Source: Roseburia porci (GTDB lineage Bacteria > Bacillota > Clostridia > Lachnospirales > Lachnospiraceae). From it: a DNA stretch of 64,000 nt. Of this stretch, positions 16,552 to 25,259 are shown one piece after another. Under the pieces are notes generated by a model. That model worked only from the letters and a program-made list of their open reading frames with translations, did no database searches and was not told the origin of the DNA. Position 1 is the first letter of the stretch. The number at the start of each line of letters is the position of its first letter. The position numbers were made by a program, and so were the translations under genes. The DNA lies in contig NZ_VUNI01000008.1 in NCBI RefSeq assembly GCF_009695765.1, forward strand, positions 1 through 64,000, read 5' to 3'.

Positions 16552-19248
16552 ATGAAAAATAAAAAAATAGCATTATTGACAAAAGTAGTTACTGCGGCAT
16601 TGTTTGCAGGAATTTTTGCAATTACAGGAATCCCAGGGAAAAATATGGGATCAAGTGAAGTTCAGGCAGCAAGTAATACAGGAACCATATATTATGGCTT
16701 TAATGAAATTACTGATATTAATAATATGAAGACAAGTACTGCTTATATGTTTCTGACGGAACATTATTCGAATGAGGATGCCGTTGTTGCAATCCCAAGT
16801 GGTAGTGCAAGATTAACATTAACAGCTGTTCCGGCCTCAGATGGTAACTCAGATAAGGCGGTTACAACAGATGGAGGACAAAAAGCAACGCAGGGAAATG
16901 TTCATGTAGAACAAAGTGGAGCCGGATTTGATGGATGCCAAAATGGTCATATTGGATATCTGACACGTCAGGGAAAAACGGGATGGTACTATGGATGTGA
17001 TGCCGGGGGAGCTACAAATAAAGGACCATTTTATGCGTACACTTATACTACTAAAAATTTTAGTACAAGTGATATTACAATAGAAGTAACAGACGCATTT
17101 GATGTACCGACAAGTCAACGTTCCTATACAGATAGTAATGATCTTACAGGTCTGAAAGTTAAGATTACGGTAAACGAAAGAGAGTTTAATGTTCCATATT
17201 TTACAGTGTCAGCAGAAGATAACAGCGTAGATCCGGAAACCGGTGATACCAGTGTTATTTTAAATATCGGTGGAGTAGAAAAAGAGGCAGAATTAAAATG
17301 CAGACAGGTAACTCCGGCGGGACAGACAGATTACACAACAGGAGAACTGAAAAATTTAACACCAAAGAGTGATTACGTGATTACTGTAGATGGAGAAAAA
17401 ATAACAGTTACTGCAGATGAAAATGGTAATTTGGATTTAACCCCATATGCTGGTAAAACAATTACAATTGCCAAAAAGGGAAATGGAAGTAATGTAGTAG
17501 ACTCTGAACCACAGACGATCGAAGTAAAGAAAAGCGAATCAGCACCAGAAGAAAAACAATTTGGTACAAAGGTAGAAGGTGATAACACAGTTATTTCCGG
17601 GGTTGGCGCTGACAAAGAATACAGTCTGGACGGAGGAAAGACCTGGACAACAGGAAACGGAGCAGACATTGTTATTCCAACCGGAACAGATATTCAGATA
17701 AGAACAAAGGCAACAACAGATACACCTGCTTCTGAAATTATCAGACTAGAGTACAAAAATGAAACACCAGACGGAACACCGGATTATACAGAAGGAAAAC
17801 TGACCGGCTTAAAACCGAATGAGAAGTATATTCTGAAAGCAGACGGAAAAGAGACAGAAGTAACAGCAGATACAGAAGGAAAGATAGATTTAACCCCATA
17901 TGCTGGAAAAACAATTGAAGTAATCAAACCAGGAAATGGAGATAACCTGTTAGACTCAGATGCACAGGTAATTGGCGTAAAACCAGGTGCAGCAGCTCCA
18001 AAGAAAGATGACTATAAAGTAATTGTAAATGGCGCATATACGAATATTTCCGGAATCACTAAAGATCAGGAATATAGTCTGGATGGAGGAAAAACATGGA
18101 CTCCTGGAACTGGTGCAGCAATTCGTGTAAAAACAGGAAAAGAAGTCTTGGTAAGAGTAAAGGCAACCAAAGATGAACCGGCGTCTGAAATTGTAAGAGT
18201 AACAACAATCGGCGAAAAAACAAACCTGGCTGCTGGAACAATACAAGACAGCAAGGGAAAACCATGTGCAGGAGCAGAAATAGAATTAAGAAATGGTACT
18301 ACAGTCATTGCTGCAACCACGACAGCAGAAGATGGAAGTTTTGCCTTTGTTGGTGTGCCGGAAGGAACTTATAATTTCGTTGTAAAACAGAATGGAAAAA
18401 CAGAAACTTATGTAGTAAAAATTGCGGATGGAAAGGTTAATTTAGAAAAAATTACAGTTGATGACGGAAAACGAAATTCTACAGTAAATATTGCAGAGGG
18501 TACACCAAGCACGATTGTGGGAAATATTCAGTCGCAGTTTGATACAATTGTTGAAGATACACGTAAAGGCTATACAAAGGAAGATGATGCGATTGTAAAG
18601 TCAGGCGGTTCCGCAGAGATTAATGTAAATGTAGAAGCTGTAAAATCTGATGTTGAGAACACAAAATATATGACACAGGTTGCTTCAAAAGATGGAATGA
18701 AAATTGGTAACTTTATTGATATTGTCATTACAAAGATTATTACGGATATGGATGGTAAACAAACCAAAACAGGTCTGATCGAGCTTCCTAAGTTATTGAC
18801 ATTTTACTTTGATATTGATTCCACCATGCAGGGAAAACAAAGCTATGTAGTATATCGTTACCATCAGGCTTATATTGATACACTGACCACAACACCAAAT
18901 GAAGATGGAGAGTACATTGAAGTAAGCGAAGATGGAACAAAATTGATCTTACATGCAAAAAAATTCTCTACTTATGCGGTTGGATACAGTGATGAGGAAA
19001 AAACAGTAGATAATAAGTCAGTTGCGGTTGATTCACTGATTGAAAAAGTAAATGCACCAATCGCAGAAACAACATCGACAGCAACACCAGCACCAACAGC
19101 AACACCAACAGCAACACCAACAGCAGCTCCAGTAGCAAAAGCTGCACCAGACACTGGTGACAACAGCACAGCATGGTTATTTATAATGATGCTGTTCGCA
19201 GGAACTGGAATCGCAGTATTTAGCAGAAAGAAAAAAGTAAACAGATAA
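16552..19248 (+). CDS. Sortase-anchored surface protein with duplicated domain
   Basis: An 898-residue wall protein. The signal peptide ends near VQAAS (about residue 41). An N-terminal domain of unknown type (about 42-250) contains aromatic and Cys-containing segments. Two copies of a roughly 145-residue unit follow, starting at about 260 and 411, each with DLTPYAGKTI, EYSLDGGKTWT and a PASEI end. A carboxypeptidase-regulatory-like beta domain lies at about 560-640, then a C-terminal domain, a Thr/Pro/Ala stalk, and the sorting signal APDTGD with hydrophobic helix and KKKVNR tail. The motif is a PDTG variant of LPXTG. No sortase gene is in the window. It appears co-transcribed with the pseudo-receiver, so it may be the main output of the two-component locus. 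The ligand is unknown. Confidence 0.88.
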   Translation: MKNKKIALLTKVVTAALFAGIFAITGIPGKNMGSSEVQAASNTGTIYYGFNEITDINNMKTSTAYMFLTEHYSNEDAVVAIPSGSARLTLTAVPASDGNSDKAVTTDGGQKATQGNVHVEQSGAGFDGCQNGHIGYLTRQGKTGWYYGCDAGGATNKGPFYAYTYTTKNFSTSDITIEVTDAFDVPTSQRSYTDSNDLTGLKVKITVNEREFNVPYFTVSAEDNSVDPETGDTSVILNIGGVEKEAELKCRQVTPAGQTDYTTGELKNLTPKSDYVITVDGEKITVTADENGNLDLTPYAGKTITIAKKGNGSNVVDSEPQTIEVKKSESAPEEKQFGTKVEGDNTVISGVGADKEYSLDGGKTWTTGNGADIVIPTGTDIQIRTKATTDTPASEIIRLEYKNETPDGTPDYTEGKLTGLKPNEKYILKADGKETEVTADTEGKIDLTPYAGKTIEVIKPGNGDNLLDSDAQVIGVKPGAAAPKKDDYKVIVNGAYTNISGITKDQEYSLDGGKTWTPGTGAAIRVKTGKEVLVRVKATKDEPASEIVRVTTIGEKTNLAAGTIQDSKGKPCAGAEIELRNGTTVIAATTTAEDGSFAFVGVPEGTYNFVVKQNGKTETYVVKIADGKVNLEKITVDDGKRNSTVNIAEGTPSTIVGNIQSQFDTIVEDTRKGYTKEDDAIVKSGGSAEINVNVEAVKSDVENTKYMTQVASKDGMKIGNFIDIVITKIITDMDGKQTKTGLIELPKLLTFYFDIDSTMQGKQSYVVYRYHQAYIDTLTTTPNEDGEYIEVSEDGTKLILHAKKFSTYAVGYSDEEKTVDNKSVAVDSLIEKVNAPIAETTSTATPAPTATPTATPTAAPVAKAAPDTGDNSTAWLFIMMLFAGTGIAVFSRKKKVNR
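17329..18210 (+). repeat. Two tandem domain repeats within the surface protein gene
   Basis: Copy 1 covers about 17329-17758 and copy 2 about 17782-18210. They encode corresponding residues DYT.G.L..L.P...Y...DG through PASEI, with the identical stretch LTPYAGKTI. DNA identity is partial, indicating an old duplication. Confidence 0.8.
19081..19127 (+). repeat. 12-bp tandem repeat encoding the wall-spanning stalk
   Basis: About three and a half units of a CAACAGCAACAC-type repeat encode the TATPTATPTA stalk just before the sorting signal. It is prone to length variation by slippage. Confidence 0.75.
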
Positions 19249-19263
19249 AATTATTTTAAAGGG

Positions 19264-19297
19264 AAATTCCGACAGTGCAATGATTGCCGGAATTTTT
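19264..19297 (+). terminator. Terminator after the surface protein gene
   Basis: AAATTCCG (19264-19271) pairs with CGGAATTT (19288-19295), followed by more T. Confidence 0.8.
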
Positions 19298-19446
19298 CTT
19301 ATATTTTTCTAAACAATGTGAAGACTATCTGAAAGTTTATTAAGGTTATCTGATACTTTGCCCAAACCTATTGCTTTTTGGTTTTGAAATGGTATTCTGT
19401 ACTCAGAAACAAGCAGATGCCCCGATTCAGAAAGGATTGGTTTTAT

Positions 19447-19605
19447 ATGAAAAGTGATAACGTAAGAATTGCAGAACTTCTTCTGGGATATATGCTTTTA
19501 GGAACAGTTTTGACTGGAAACACGGCACATGCAGTTACAGCAACACAGCCGGCGGCAATCACAACTTCCTGTGATCAGACAGTCAGCGATGAAGAAGAAA
19601 GTTAA
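19447..19605 (+). CDS. Small secreted or membrane peptide, function unknown
   Basis: A 52-residue product. The ATG at 19447 is preceded by GAAAGGA about 10 nt upstream; the longer frame from 19378 has no clear signal. The sequence has a hydrophobic stretch IAELLLGYMLLGTVLTG followed by an AHA-like cleavage site, then a short polar Thr-rich tail ending in EEES. It looks like a signal peptide with a tiny mature part, or a small membrane peptide. I do not recognise a family. It lies between the surface-protein terminator and the next small membrane gene. Confidence 0.45.
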   Translation: MKSDNVRIAELLLGYMLLGTVLTGNTAHAVTATQPAAITTSCDQTVSDEEES

Positions 19606-19607
19606 AA

Positions 19608-19697
19608 TATAATTTAACTCTATGCCTCCATTGCTTCAAAAATCAGGAATGTAATATCTTTTTTTACATATGATTATAGTAAGCAAGGAATGGAGGC
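19608..19697 (+). promoter_or_regulatory. Promoter and possible ribosome-site-sequestering leader
   Basis: TATAAT (19608-19613) would start a transcript near 19620. GCCTCCATT (19624-19632) is perfectly complementary to AATGGAGGC (19689-19697), which includes the ribosome binding site of the next gene. GCTT/AAGC extends the stem, and an inner ATGTAA/TTACAT hairpin (19649-19669) lies in the loop. The leader could fold to hide the site. No clear -35 hexamer was found, so the promoter is tentative. Confidence 0.45.
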
Positions 19698-19703
19698 GTT
19701 AGG

Positions 19704-20144
19704 GTGAGTGCAAAAACAAAAATCGTGGTGCTTCATATGAAGGAGCTCATTTTTACAGGAATACTTGCAGTTCTTGGGATTTTTTTGATCATCATGCTTT
19801 TGGTGATGTTTCTTCCGAAAGACGGAAGCACGAAAGAAAATGCAGAAAGTACCGGAAAGTATCAGCCGGGGGTCTATACTGCGTCGGTAATGCTGAATGA
19901 TTCAGCATTGGATGTTCAGGTGGTCGTGGATGAGAATAACATCAATTCTGTTTCACTTGTGAACCTGGATGAGACCGTTGAGACAATGTACCCTCTTGTT
20001 AAGCCTGCGATGGAGGAACTGGCACAACAGATTGTAGATACCCAGTCTCTGGATAATATTACATATTCGCAGAGTAATCAGTATACGTCGATCGTTCTTA
20101 TGAATGCCATCGAGGAAGCAATAGAAAAAGCATCACTGGATTAG
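19704..20144 (+). CDS. Membrane-anchored protein with FMN_bind-like domain, function unknown
   Basis: A 146-residue protein starting at GTG behind TGGAGG. One TM helix (about 15-37) is followed by a short linker and a domain reading YQPGVYTASVMLNDSALDVQVVVDENNINSVSL. This resembles the FMN_bind fold (GxYxA..., DxxVxVxxxxI). The SGAT(S/T) motif that covalently holds FMN is replaced by TYSQSNQYTS, so flavinylation is doubtful. The C-terminal half is helical. The gene terminates inside its own hairpin, and the ribosome site may be sequestered in the leader. Confidence 0.65.
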   Translation: MSAKTKIVVLHMKELIFTGILAVLGIFLIIMLLVMFLPKDGSTKENAESTGKYQPGVYTASVMLNDSALDVQVVVDENNINSVSLVNLDETVETMYPLVKPAMEELAQQIVDTQSLDNITYSQSNQYTSIVLMNAIEEAIEKASLD

Positions 20145-20159
20145 CCAGTGATGCTTTTT
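20125..20159. terminator. Bidirectional terminator overlapping the stop codon
   Basis: A perfect 15-bp stem (AAAAAGCATCACTGG) has loop ATTAG, which holds the end of the plus-strand gene's TAG stop. A-run and T-run flanks let it work in both directions, serving the convergent genes ending at 20144 and 20194. Confidence 0.92.
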
Positions 20160-20193
20160 GGTTCCCCGATTCCTTTATACAGATATCCAAGCA

Positions 20194-20439
20194 CTATTCG
20201 CTATCGCTTGTTAAAGTGCTTAAGTAGCTATCAAGATCTGTGGTAGATACGTGATAGGTCTTAGCTGGTTTCTTGGATTCATAATAGTTATATCCGCTGA
20301 ATCCGGCCCATCCGACAATTGCAAGACATACGACCCATGTGCAGACGACTGCAATGGCGTGTTTTCTCTTTTCTTTTGCTAAAGTCTTTTTACGATTTGC
20401 TTTCTCTTTTTTATATTGTTCAACTTTTGCCTGACTCAT
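20194..20439 (-). CDS. Small single-pass membrane protein, function unknown
   Basis: An 81-residue product starting at MSQAKVEQ after AAGGAG. The N-terminal 30 residues are strongly basic and Lys-rich (YKKEKANRKKTLAKEKRKH). One TM helix follows (IAVVCTWVVCLAIVGWAGF), then a short extracytoplasmic tail rich in Ser/Thr/Asp. This layout is common for uncharacterised small proteins in Lachnospiraceae. It shares a bidirectional terminator with the gene to its left and lies divergently upstream of thyA. No function can be assigned. Confidence 0.7.
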   Translation of the reverse strand: MSQAKVEQYKKEKANRKKTLAKEKRKHAIAVVCTWVVCLAIVGWAGFSGYNYYESKKPAKTYHVSTTDLDSYLSTLTSDSE

Positions 20440-20646
20440 CTCATTCTCCTTCAAAGCTTTTCGCTTTAATGAATATATATTACATGTTTTTAACAGGAAA
20501 TGCAAGAATTGTTTTTGGAAAAGCCGACTATTCCTTGCGTTTCCCTTCTAAATTGTTTAAAATACTATGTTAGAATACACTGTTGGAATGTTGCGGAAAG
20601 TGAGACCGTACAGACCACGATAATCGATACAGGAGGATTGGATTTC

Positions 20647-21495
20647 ATGAGTTTAGCAGATAAGATATTCGTTGATATGTGTAACGATATTTTAAATAAC
20701 GGAGTCAGTACGGAGGGCGAGAAAGTCCGCCCGCATTGGGAGGATGGAACAAGCGCATATACGATTAAGAAATTCGGTGTTGTGAACCGCTATGATCTGT
20801 CAAAGGAATTTCCGGCAATTACACTCCGGAAAACTGCGATCAAGACATGTACGGAGGAGATGCTCTGGATATGGCAGCGGAAATCGAACAATATCCATGA
20901 TTTGAAAAGCACTGTCTGGGATGAATGGGCAGATGAGAACGGCTCGATCGGAAAGGCATATGGATATCAGCTTGGAGTAAAGCATCAGTATAAGGAAGGC
21001 ATGATGGATCAGGTGGACCGTGTGATCTATGATCTGAAGAACAATCCGTTCAGCCGGCGGATTCTTACCAACATCTATGTACATGCGGATCTGCATGAGA
21101 TGAATCTTTATCCGTGTGCATACAGCATGACGTTTAATGTAACGCAGCATCCGGGTGATGATAAGCTGACCTTGAATGCGATCTTAAACCAGCGTTCCCA
21201 GGATATACTCACAGCAAATAACTGGAACGTGTGTCAGTATGCAGTGCTTATGCATATGCTTGCACAGGTCTGTGATATGAAGGTCGGAGAGCTTGTGCAT
21301 GTCATTGCAGATGCACATATTTATGACAGACATATACCACTTGTAAAGGAACTCATTACAAGAGAACAGTTTCCAGCGCCAAAATTCTGGCTGAATCCGG
21401 AGATTAAGGATTTTTATCAGTTTACAACAGATGATATCAAGATCACCGACTATCAGACAGGACCACAGATAAAAAATATTCCGGTTGCGGTATAA
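20647..21495 (+). CDS. thyA: Thymidylate synthase
   Basis: A 282-residue enzyme converting dUMP to dTMP with methylene-tetrahydrofolate. The catalytic cysteine is C157 in NLYPCAYSMTFNV (other ThyA have PPCH, so the residue after Cys is Ala here). QRSQDILTANNWNVCQYA corresponds to the dUMP-binding QRSxDxxLGxPFN region, and HIYDRH is conserved near the end. The start is the ATG behind AGGAGG at 20647; the frame opens upstream without a signal. folA follows 35 nt downstream, the usual thymidylate-folate pairing, because ThyA oxidises folate to dihydrofolate. Confidence 0.95.
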   Translation: MSLADKIFVDMCNDILNNGVSTEGEKVRPHWEDGTSAYTIKKFGVVNRYDLSKEFPAITLRKTAIKTCTEEMLWIWQRKSNNIHDLKSTVWDEWADENGSIGKAYGYQLGVKHQYKEGMMDQVDRVIYDLKNNPFSRRILTNIYVHADLHEMNLYPCAYSMTFNVTQHPGDDKLTLNAILNQRSQDILTANNWNVCQYAVLMHMLAQVCDMKVGELVHVIADAHIYDRHIPLVKELITREQFPAPKFWLNPEIKDFYQFTTDDIKITDYQTGPQIKNIPVAV

Positions 21496-21530
21496 CGAAT
21501 GATACAAAGAGAGAACAGGAGGACGACGAA

Positions 21531-22022
21531 ATGAATTTAATTGCAGCAGTGGATAAGAATTGGGCTATTGGAAAAAATAACCAGCTTCTGGTAAGAATTC
21601 CGATGGATCAGAAATTTTTCAGAGAGACAACAACCGGGAAAGTCGTCGTTATGGGAAGAAAGACGCTTGAGAGTTTTCCGGGGGGCGTACCACTGAAAAA
21701 CCGTACGAATATTGTGATGACACACAATCCAAATTATCAGGTGAAGGATGCGATCGTTGTACATTCCATGGATGAACTTCATGAGGAACTGAAAAAGTAT
21801 CCAAGCGAGGATATCTATGTGATCGGCGGTGAGAAGATCTATGAGCAGCTTGTCGATGAATGTGATGTTGCCCATATCACCAAGATTGATTTCGCTTATG
21901 ACGCAGATGCATATTTTCCGAATCTGGATGAGAAAGAAGAGTGGAAAGTGACTGCGGACAGCGAGGAACAGACGTACTTTGATCTGATCTTCTATTTCTA
22001 TAAATATGAGAAGGTGAAATAG
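21531..22022 (+). CDS. folA: Dihydrofolate reductase
   Basis: A 163-residue enzyme reducing dihydrofolate with NADPH. Visible motifs are NLIAAVDKNWAIGKNNQL, GRKTLESFPGGVPLKNRTNIV and VIGGEKIYEQL. AGGAGG precedes the ATG. It regenerates the cofactor consumed by the thymidylate synthase encoded just upstream and is probably co-transcribed with it. The AEC transporter gene starts 7 nt after its stop. Confidence 0.96.
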   Translation: MNLIAAVDKNWAIGKNNQLLVRIPMDQKFFRETTTGKVVVMGRKTLESFPGGVPLKNRTNIVMTHNPNYQVKDAIVVHSMDELHEELKKYPSEDIYVIGGEKIYEQLVDECDVAHITKIDFAYDADAYFPNLDEKEEWKVTADSEEQTYFDLIFYFYKYEKVK

Positions 22023-22029
22023 AAAGATT

Positions 22030-22980
22030 ATGAATGATTTTATATTCAGTATTAATGTAACCTTTCCGATTTTCCTTGTTATGGTTATCGGATGGGTGTT
22101 AAAACAGATCGGAATGTTAAATGACAATTTTGTAACGGTTGCAAACCGCTTCAATTTCAAGGTGACACTTCCTTTTATGTTGTTTCGCGATATTTCTTCC
22201 GTGGACATCAAAGCAGTGTTTGATCTGAAATTCGTACTTTTTTGTGCAATTGCAAGTTCGATCTGTTTCTGGGCGATCTGGGGCGTCACAAAGCTGTTTT
22301 TAAAAGACCGTACGATGCGTGGCGCATTTGTGCAGGCTTCTTTCCGGAGCAGCGCAGCAGTCATGGGGCTTGCATTTATCAGTAATATTTACGGAGCATC
22401 GGCAATGGGACCGCTCATGATCATTGGTGCAGTTCCGCTTTATAATATTTATTCCGTTCTTGTTCTGACATTTGAAGCAGATAATGGAGATGAGGCGCGT
22501 GATACGGGAAAAATTAAACAGGCGTGCATCAACATTGCAAAGAACCCGATCATTATTGCAATCGTGCTGGGACTTGTCGTGGCACTTGCTGGAATTCATT
22601 TTCCGGTGATCGTGGATAAGACAGTCAATTCGGTTGCCCAGATGGCAACACCGCTTGCCCTGATCGCTCTGGGAGCTGGATTTGAGGGAAGAAAAGCGCT
22701 TGCAAAGATGAAGCCGACGTTATGGGCATCAGCGATCAAACTTGTGATCCAGCCGCTTATTTTCCTTCCGGTTGCGGCATATCTTGGATTTGATGGAGAG
22801 AAGATGATCGCAATTTTGATCATGCTTGCAGCACCGGCAACTCCGAGCTGTTATATTATGGCAAAAAATATGAAAAATGATGGTGTGCTCACGGCAAGTA
22901 TTGTTGTTACAACAACGCTTCTTGCAGCATTCACACTGACCGGATGGATCTATATCCTTCGTGTGATGGCATTGATATAG
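22030..22980 (+). CDS. AEC (auxin efflux carrier) family transporter
   Basis: A 316-residue membrane protein with about ten hydrophobic segments and the two-repeat AEC layout. It begins FIFSINVTFPIFLVMVIGWVL and includes a TPLALIALGAGFEGRKAL segment typical of the family's second half. Family members move organic acids such as malate. The substrate here is unknown. It starts 7 nt after folA and ends 14 nt before ilvB, so it sits in one transcription unit with thyA-folA and ilvBN. A link to branched-chain keto acids is possible but not shown. Confidence 0.88.
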   Translation: MNDFIFSINVTFPIFLVMVIGWVLKQIGMLNDNFVTVANRFNFKVTLPFMLFRDISSVDIKAVFDLKFVLFCAIASSICFWAIWGVTKLFLKDRTMRGAFVQASFRSSAAVMGLAFISNIYGASAMGPLMIIGAVPLYNIYSVLVLTFEADNGDEARDTGKIKQACINIAKNPIIIAIVLGLVVALAGIHFPVIVDKTVNSVAQMATPLALIALGAGFEGRKALAKMKPTLWASAIKLVIQPLIFLPVAAYLGFDGEKMIAILIMLAAPATPSCYIMAKNMKNDGVLTASIVVTTTLLAAFTLTGWIYILRVMALI

Positions 22981-22994
22981 AAAGGGGATTTTCC

Positions 22995-24716
22995 ATGGAT
23001 ATTACAGGAAGAAAATTATTTGTAAAAGCATTGGAAGAAGAGGGCGTTGACATTTTATTCGGATATCCGGGTGGAACAGTTACCGACCTTTTTGATGAGT
23101 TATACAAACAGGACAGCATACGGGTCGTACTTCCAAGACATGAGCAGGGGCTGATTCATGAAGCGGAAGGGTATGCGCGCTCAACCGGAAAAGTCGGAGT
23201 GTGCCTTGTAACATCCGGACCGGGAGCAACGAATATTATCACAGGTCTTGCGGATGCGCATTATGATAATATCCCTCTTGTATGTTTTACAGGCCAGGTT
23301 CCACTCAGTCTGATCGGTAATGACGCATTCCAGGAGGTAGATATTGTCGGCATGACAAGAAGTATCACCAAATACTGCGTGACCGTACGTGACAGAAAGG
23401 ACCTTGGAAAAACAATCAAGATGGCGTTTCATATCGCACGCACCGGTAAACCCGGTCCGGTTCTGATCGACATCCCAAAAGATATCCAGACTGCGTCCGG
23501 AGATGCAGAATACCCGGATCATGTGGATATCCGTGGATATAAACCGTGCAACAGTGTACATGTTGGTCAGTTGAAAAAGGCATATAAGCTTTTGAAGTCA
23601 GCGAAAAAACCGTTGATCCTTGCAGGAGGAGGTATTAATATCTCCAGAGCCAACCTGTTGCTTCAGCAGTTTGCAGAAAAGATGAATGTTCCGGTTGTTA
23701 CCACGATCATGGGAAAGGGTGCACTTCCAGCAGGACATCCGCTTTATATTGGAAACTGTGGAATGCATGGCCGTTTTTCTGCAAACAAGGCTGTCAGTGA
23801 ATGTGATGTCCTGTTTTCCATCGGAACCCGGTTTAATGACAGGATCACTGGTGATCTGAATGAATTTGCGCCGAAAGCACAGATTGTACATATCGATATT
23901 GATACGGCTTCCATCTCCAGAAACGTTGTTGTGGATGTTCCGGTTGTATCGGATGCAAGACTTGCACTTGAGAAGTTGATGGAATGGGCAGAACCAAAGA
24001 AGACAAAATCGTGGATTGAAGAGATTCATGCATGGGAGGAAGCCAATCCGCTTGAGATGCGCAGAGACCGTGGAATGACACCGCAGATGATCATGGAGCA
24101 TATCAACTCCAATTATCCAGACGGCATCTATGTTACGGATGTAGGACAGCATCAGATGTGGGCAACCCAGTATCTTACCCTGGATTCATCCAGCCAGATG
24201 ATTACCTCCGGAGGACTTGGAACCATGGGATTTGGTTTTCCGGCGGCAATCGGTGCCAAGATTGGTAATCCTGACCGCGATGTAATCTGTATTTCCGGAG
24301 ATGGTGGAATGCAGATGAACATTCAGGAGATGGCAACTGCAATCACACAGGGTGCAGGTGTTACCGTCTGTATTTTAAATAACTATTATCTTGGAATGGT
24401 ACGGCAGATGCAGCAGCTTTTTTATGGAAAGCGTTATTCTGCAACCTGCTTAAGAAGAAGGGCTTCCTGTCCTTCGAACTGCAAAGGACCGAATCCGTCC
24501 TGTCCTCCATATACACCGGATTTTGTAAAACTGGCAGAAAGCTACGGAGCTTATGGAATTCGTGTGGAGCGGGAAGAGGATATTGATGCTGCTTTTGCAG
24601 AGGCAAAGAAGCACAAAGATGTTCCAACGGTGATCGAGTTTATGATTGCAACGGATGAAATCGTTCTTCCAATGGTTAAGAGTGGTAATCCGATGAGCGA
24701 AATGATTTTGAAATAA
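22995..24716 (+). CDS. ilvB: Acetolactate synthase large subunit with a four-cysteine insertion
   Basis: A 573-residue ThDP enzyme making acetolactate from two pyruvates (or acetohydroxybutyrate), the first step of valine, leucine and isoleucine synthesis. Visible are GYPGGTVTDLFDEL, the active-site ARSTGKVGVCLVTSGPGATN with the preceding EQG glutamate, and the ThDP motif GDGGMQMN..LNN. An insertion between KRYSAT and TPDFVKLAE carries C485, C492, C496 and C503, which most ALS proteins lack. The start is the ATG behind AAAGGGG; a longer frame overlaps the preceding gene. The regulatory subunit follows after 12 nt. Confidence 0.95.
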   Translation: MDITGRKLFVKALEEEGVDILFGYPGGTVTDLFDELYKQDSIRVVLPRHEQGLIHEAEGYARSTGKVGVCLVTSGPGATNIITGLADAHYDNIPLVCFTGQVPLSLIGNDAFQEVDIVGMTRSITKYCVTVRDRKDLGKTIKMAFHIARTGKPGPVLIDIPKDIQTASGDAEYPDHVDIRGYKPCNSVHVGQLKKAYKLLKSAKKPLILAGGGINISRANLLLQQFAEKMNVPVVTTIMGKGALPAGHPLYIGNCGMHGRFSANKAVSECDVLFSIGTRFNDRITGDLNEFAPKAQIVHIDIDTASISRNVVVDVPVVSDARLALEKLMEWAEPKKTKSWIEEIHAWEEANPLEMRRDRGMTPQMIMEHINSNYPDGIYVTDVGQHQMWATQYLTLDSSSQMITSGGLGTMGFGFPAAIGAKIGNPDRDVICISGDGGMQMNIQEMATAITQGAGVTVCILNNYYLGMVRQMQQLFYGKRYSATCLRRRASCPSNCKGPNPSCPPYTPDFVKLAESYGAYGIRVEREEDIDAAFAEAKKHKDVPTVIEFMIATDEIVLPMVKSGNPMSEMILK

Positions 24717-24728
24717 GGAGGGGCTCAT

Positions 24729-25235
24729 ATGTCCAATATGAAAAATCGATGGATTGCATTATATGTGGAGAATGAGGTCGGAGTTCTTGCGAAAGTTTCA
24801 GGACTTTTCTCAGGAAAATCTTACAATCTGCAGAGCCTGACGGTAGGAACTACAGAGGATGAGACAATATCCCGTATGACAATCTGTGTAACGAGTGATG
24901 ATATTACATTTGAACAGATCAAAAAGCAGTTGAACCGTATGGTTGAAGTGATTAAAGTTATGGATCTTACGGATGTTCCACTTCATATGAAAGAGATCCT
25001 GTTTGCAAAAGTGCTCGACGTCAATGCCGCAGAAAAAGAAGAGGTATTCCAGATCGCACAGGTTTTCAAAGTCGATGTTGTGGATATCGGTAAGGACAGT
25101 GTACTTCTGGAATGCAAGCTGACGGCAAGAAGAAACGATGATCTTATTGCACTCTTGAAATCCAAATTCCACAGGATCGAAGTGGTTCGCGGAGGTGCTG
25201 TTGCGATTGAGTCGATCAGCACAGGCTGCCGCTGA
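24729..25235 (+). CDS. ilvN: Acetolactate synthase regulatory small subunit
   Basis: A 168-residue partner of IlvB. An N-terminal ACT domain (WIALYVENEVGVLAKVSGLFSGKSYNL is its core region) binds feedback amino acids such as valine. The C-terminal domain, from about residue 80, has the ALS_ss_C pattern (EILFAKV, RNDDLIALLK, VVRGGAVAIE). GGAGGGG precedes the start. It confers full activity and feedback control on the large subunit encoded just upstream. Confidence 0.94.
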   Translation: MSNMKNRWIALYVENEVGVLAKVSGLFSGKSYNLQSLTVGTTEDETISRMTICVTSDDITFEQIKKQLNRMVEVIKVMDLTDVPLHMKEILFAKVLDVNAAEKEEVFQIAQVFKVDVVDIGKDSVLLECKLTARRNDDLIALLKSKFHRIEVVRGGAVAIESISTGCR

Positions 25236-25259
25236 TCGAGGGAACGCGGAGGTTTTTGA

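Noticed and set aside
19081-19127. Short tandem repeats resembling a CRISPR or VNTR
   Set aside because: The repeats are 12 bp, in frame and coding for the T/P/A stalk of a surface protein; no spacers are present.
21537-22364. A 275-codon minus-strand frame across folA and the AEC gene
   Set aside because: It spans two opposite-strand genes with clear motifs and has no initiation signal.
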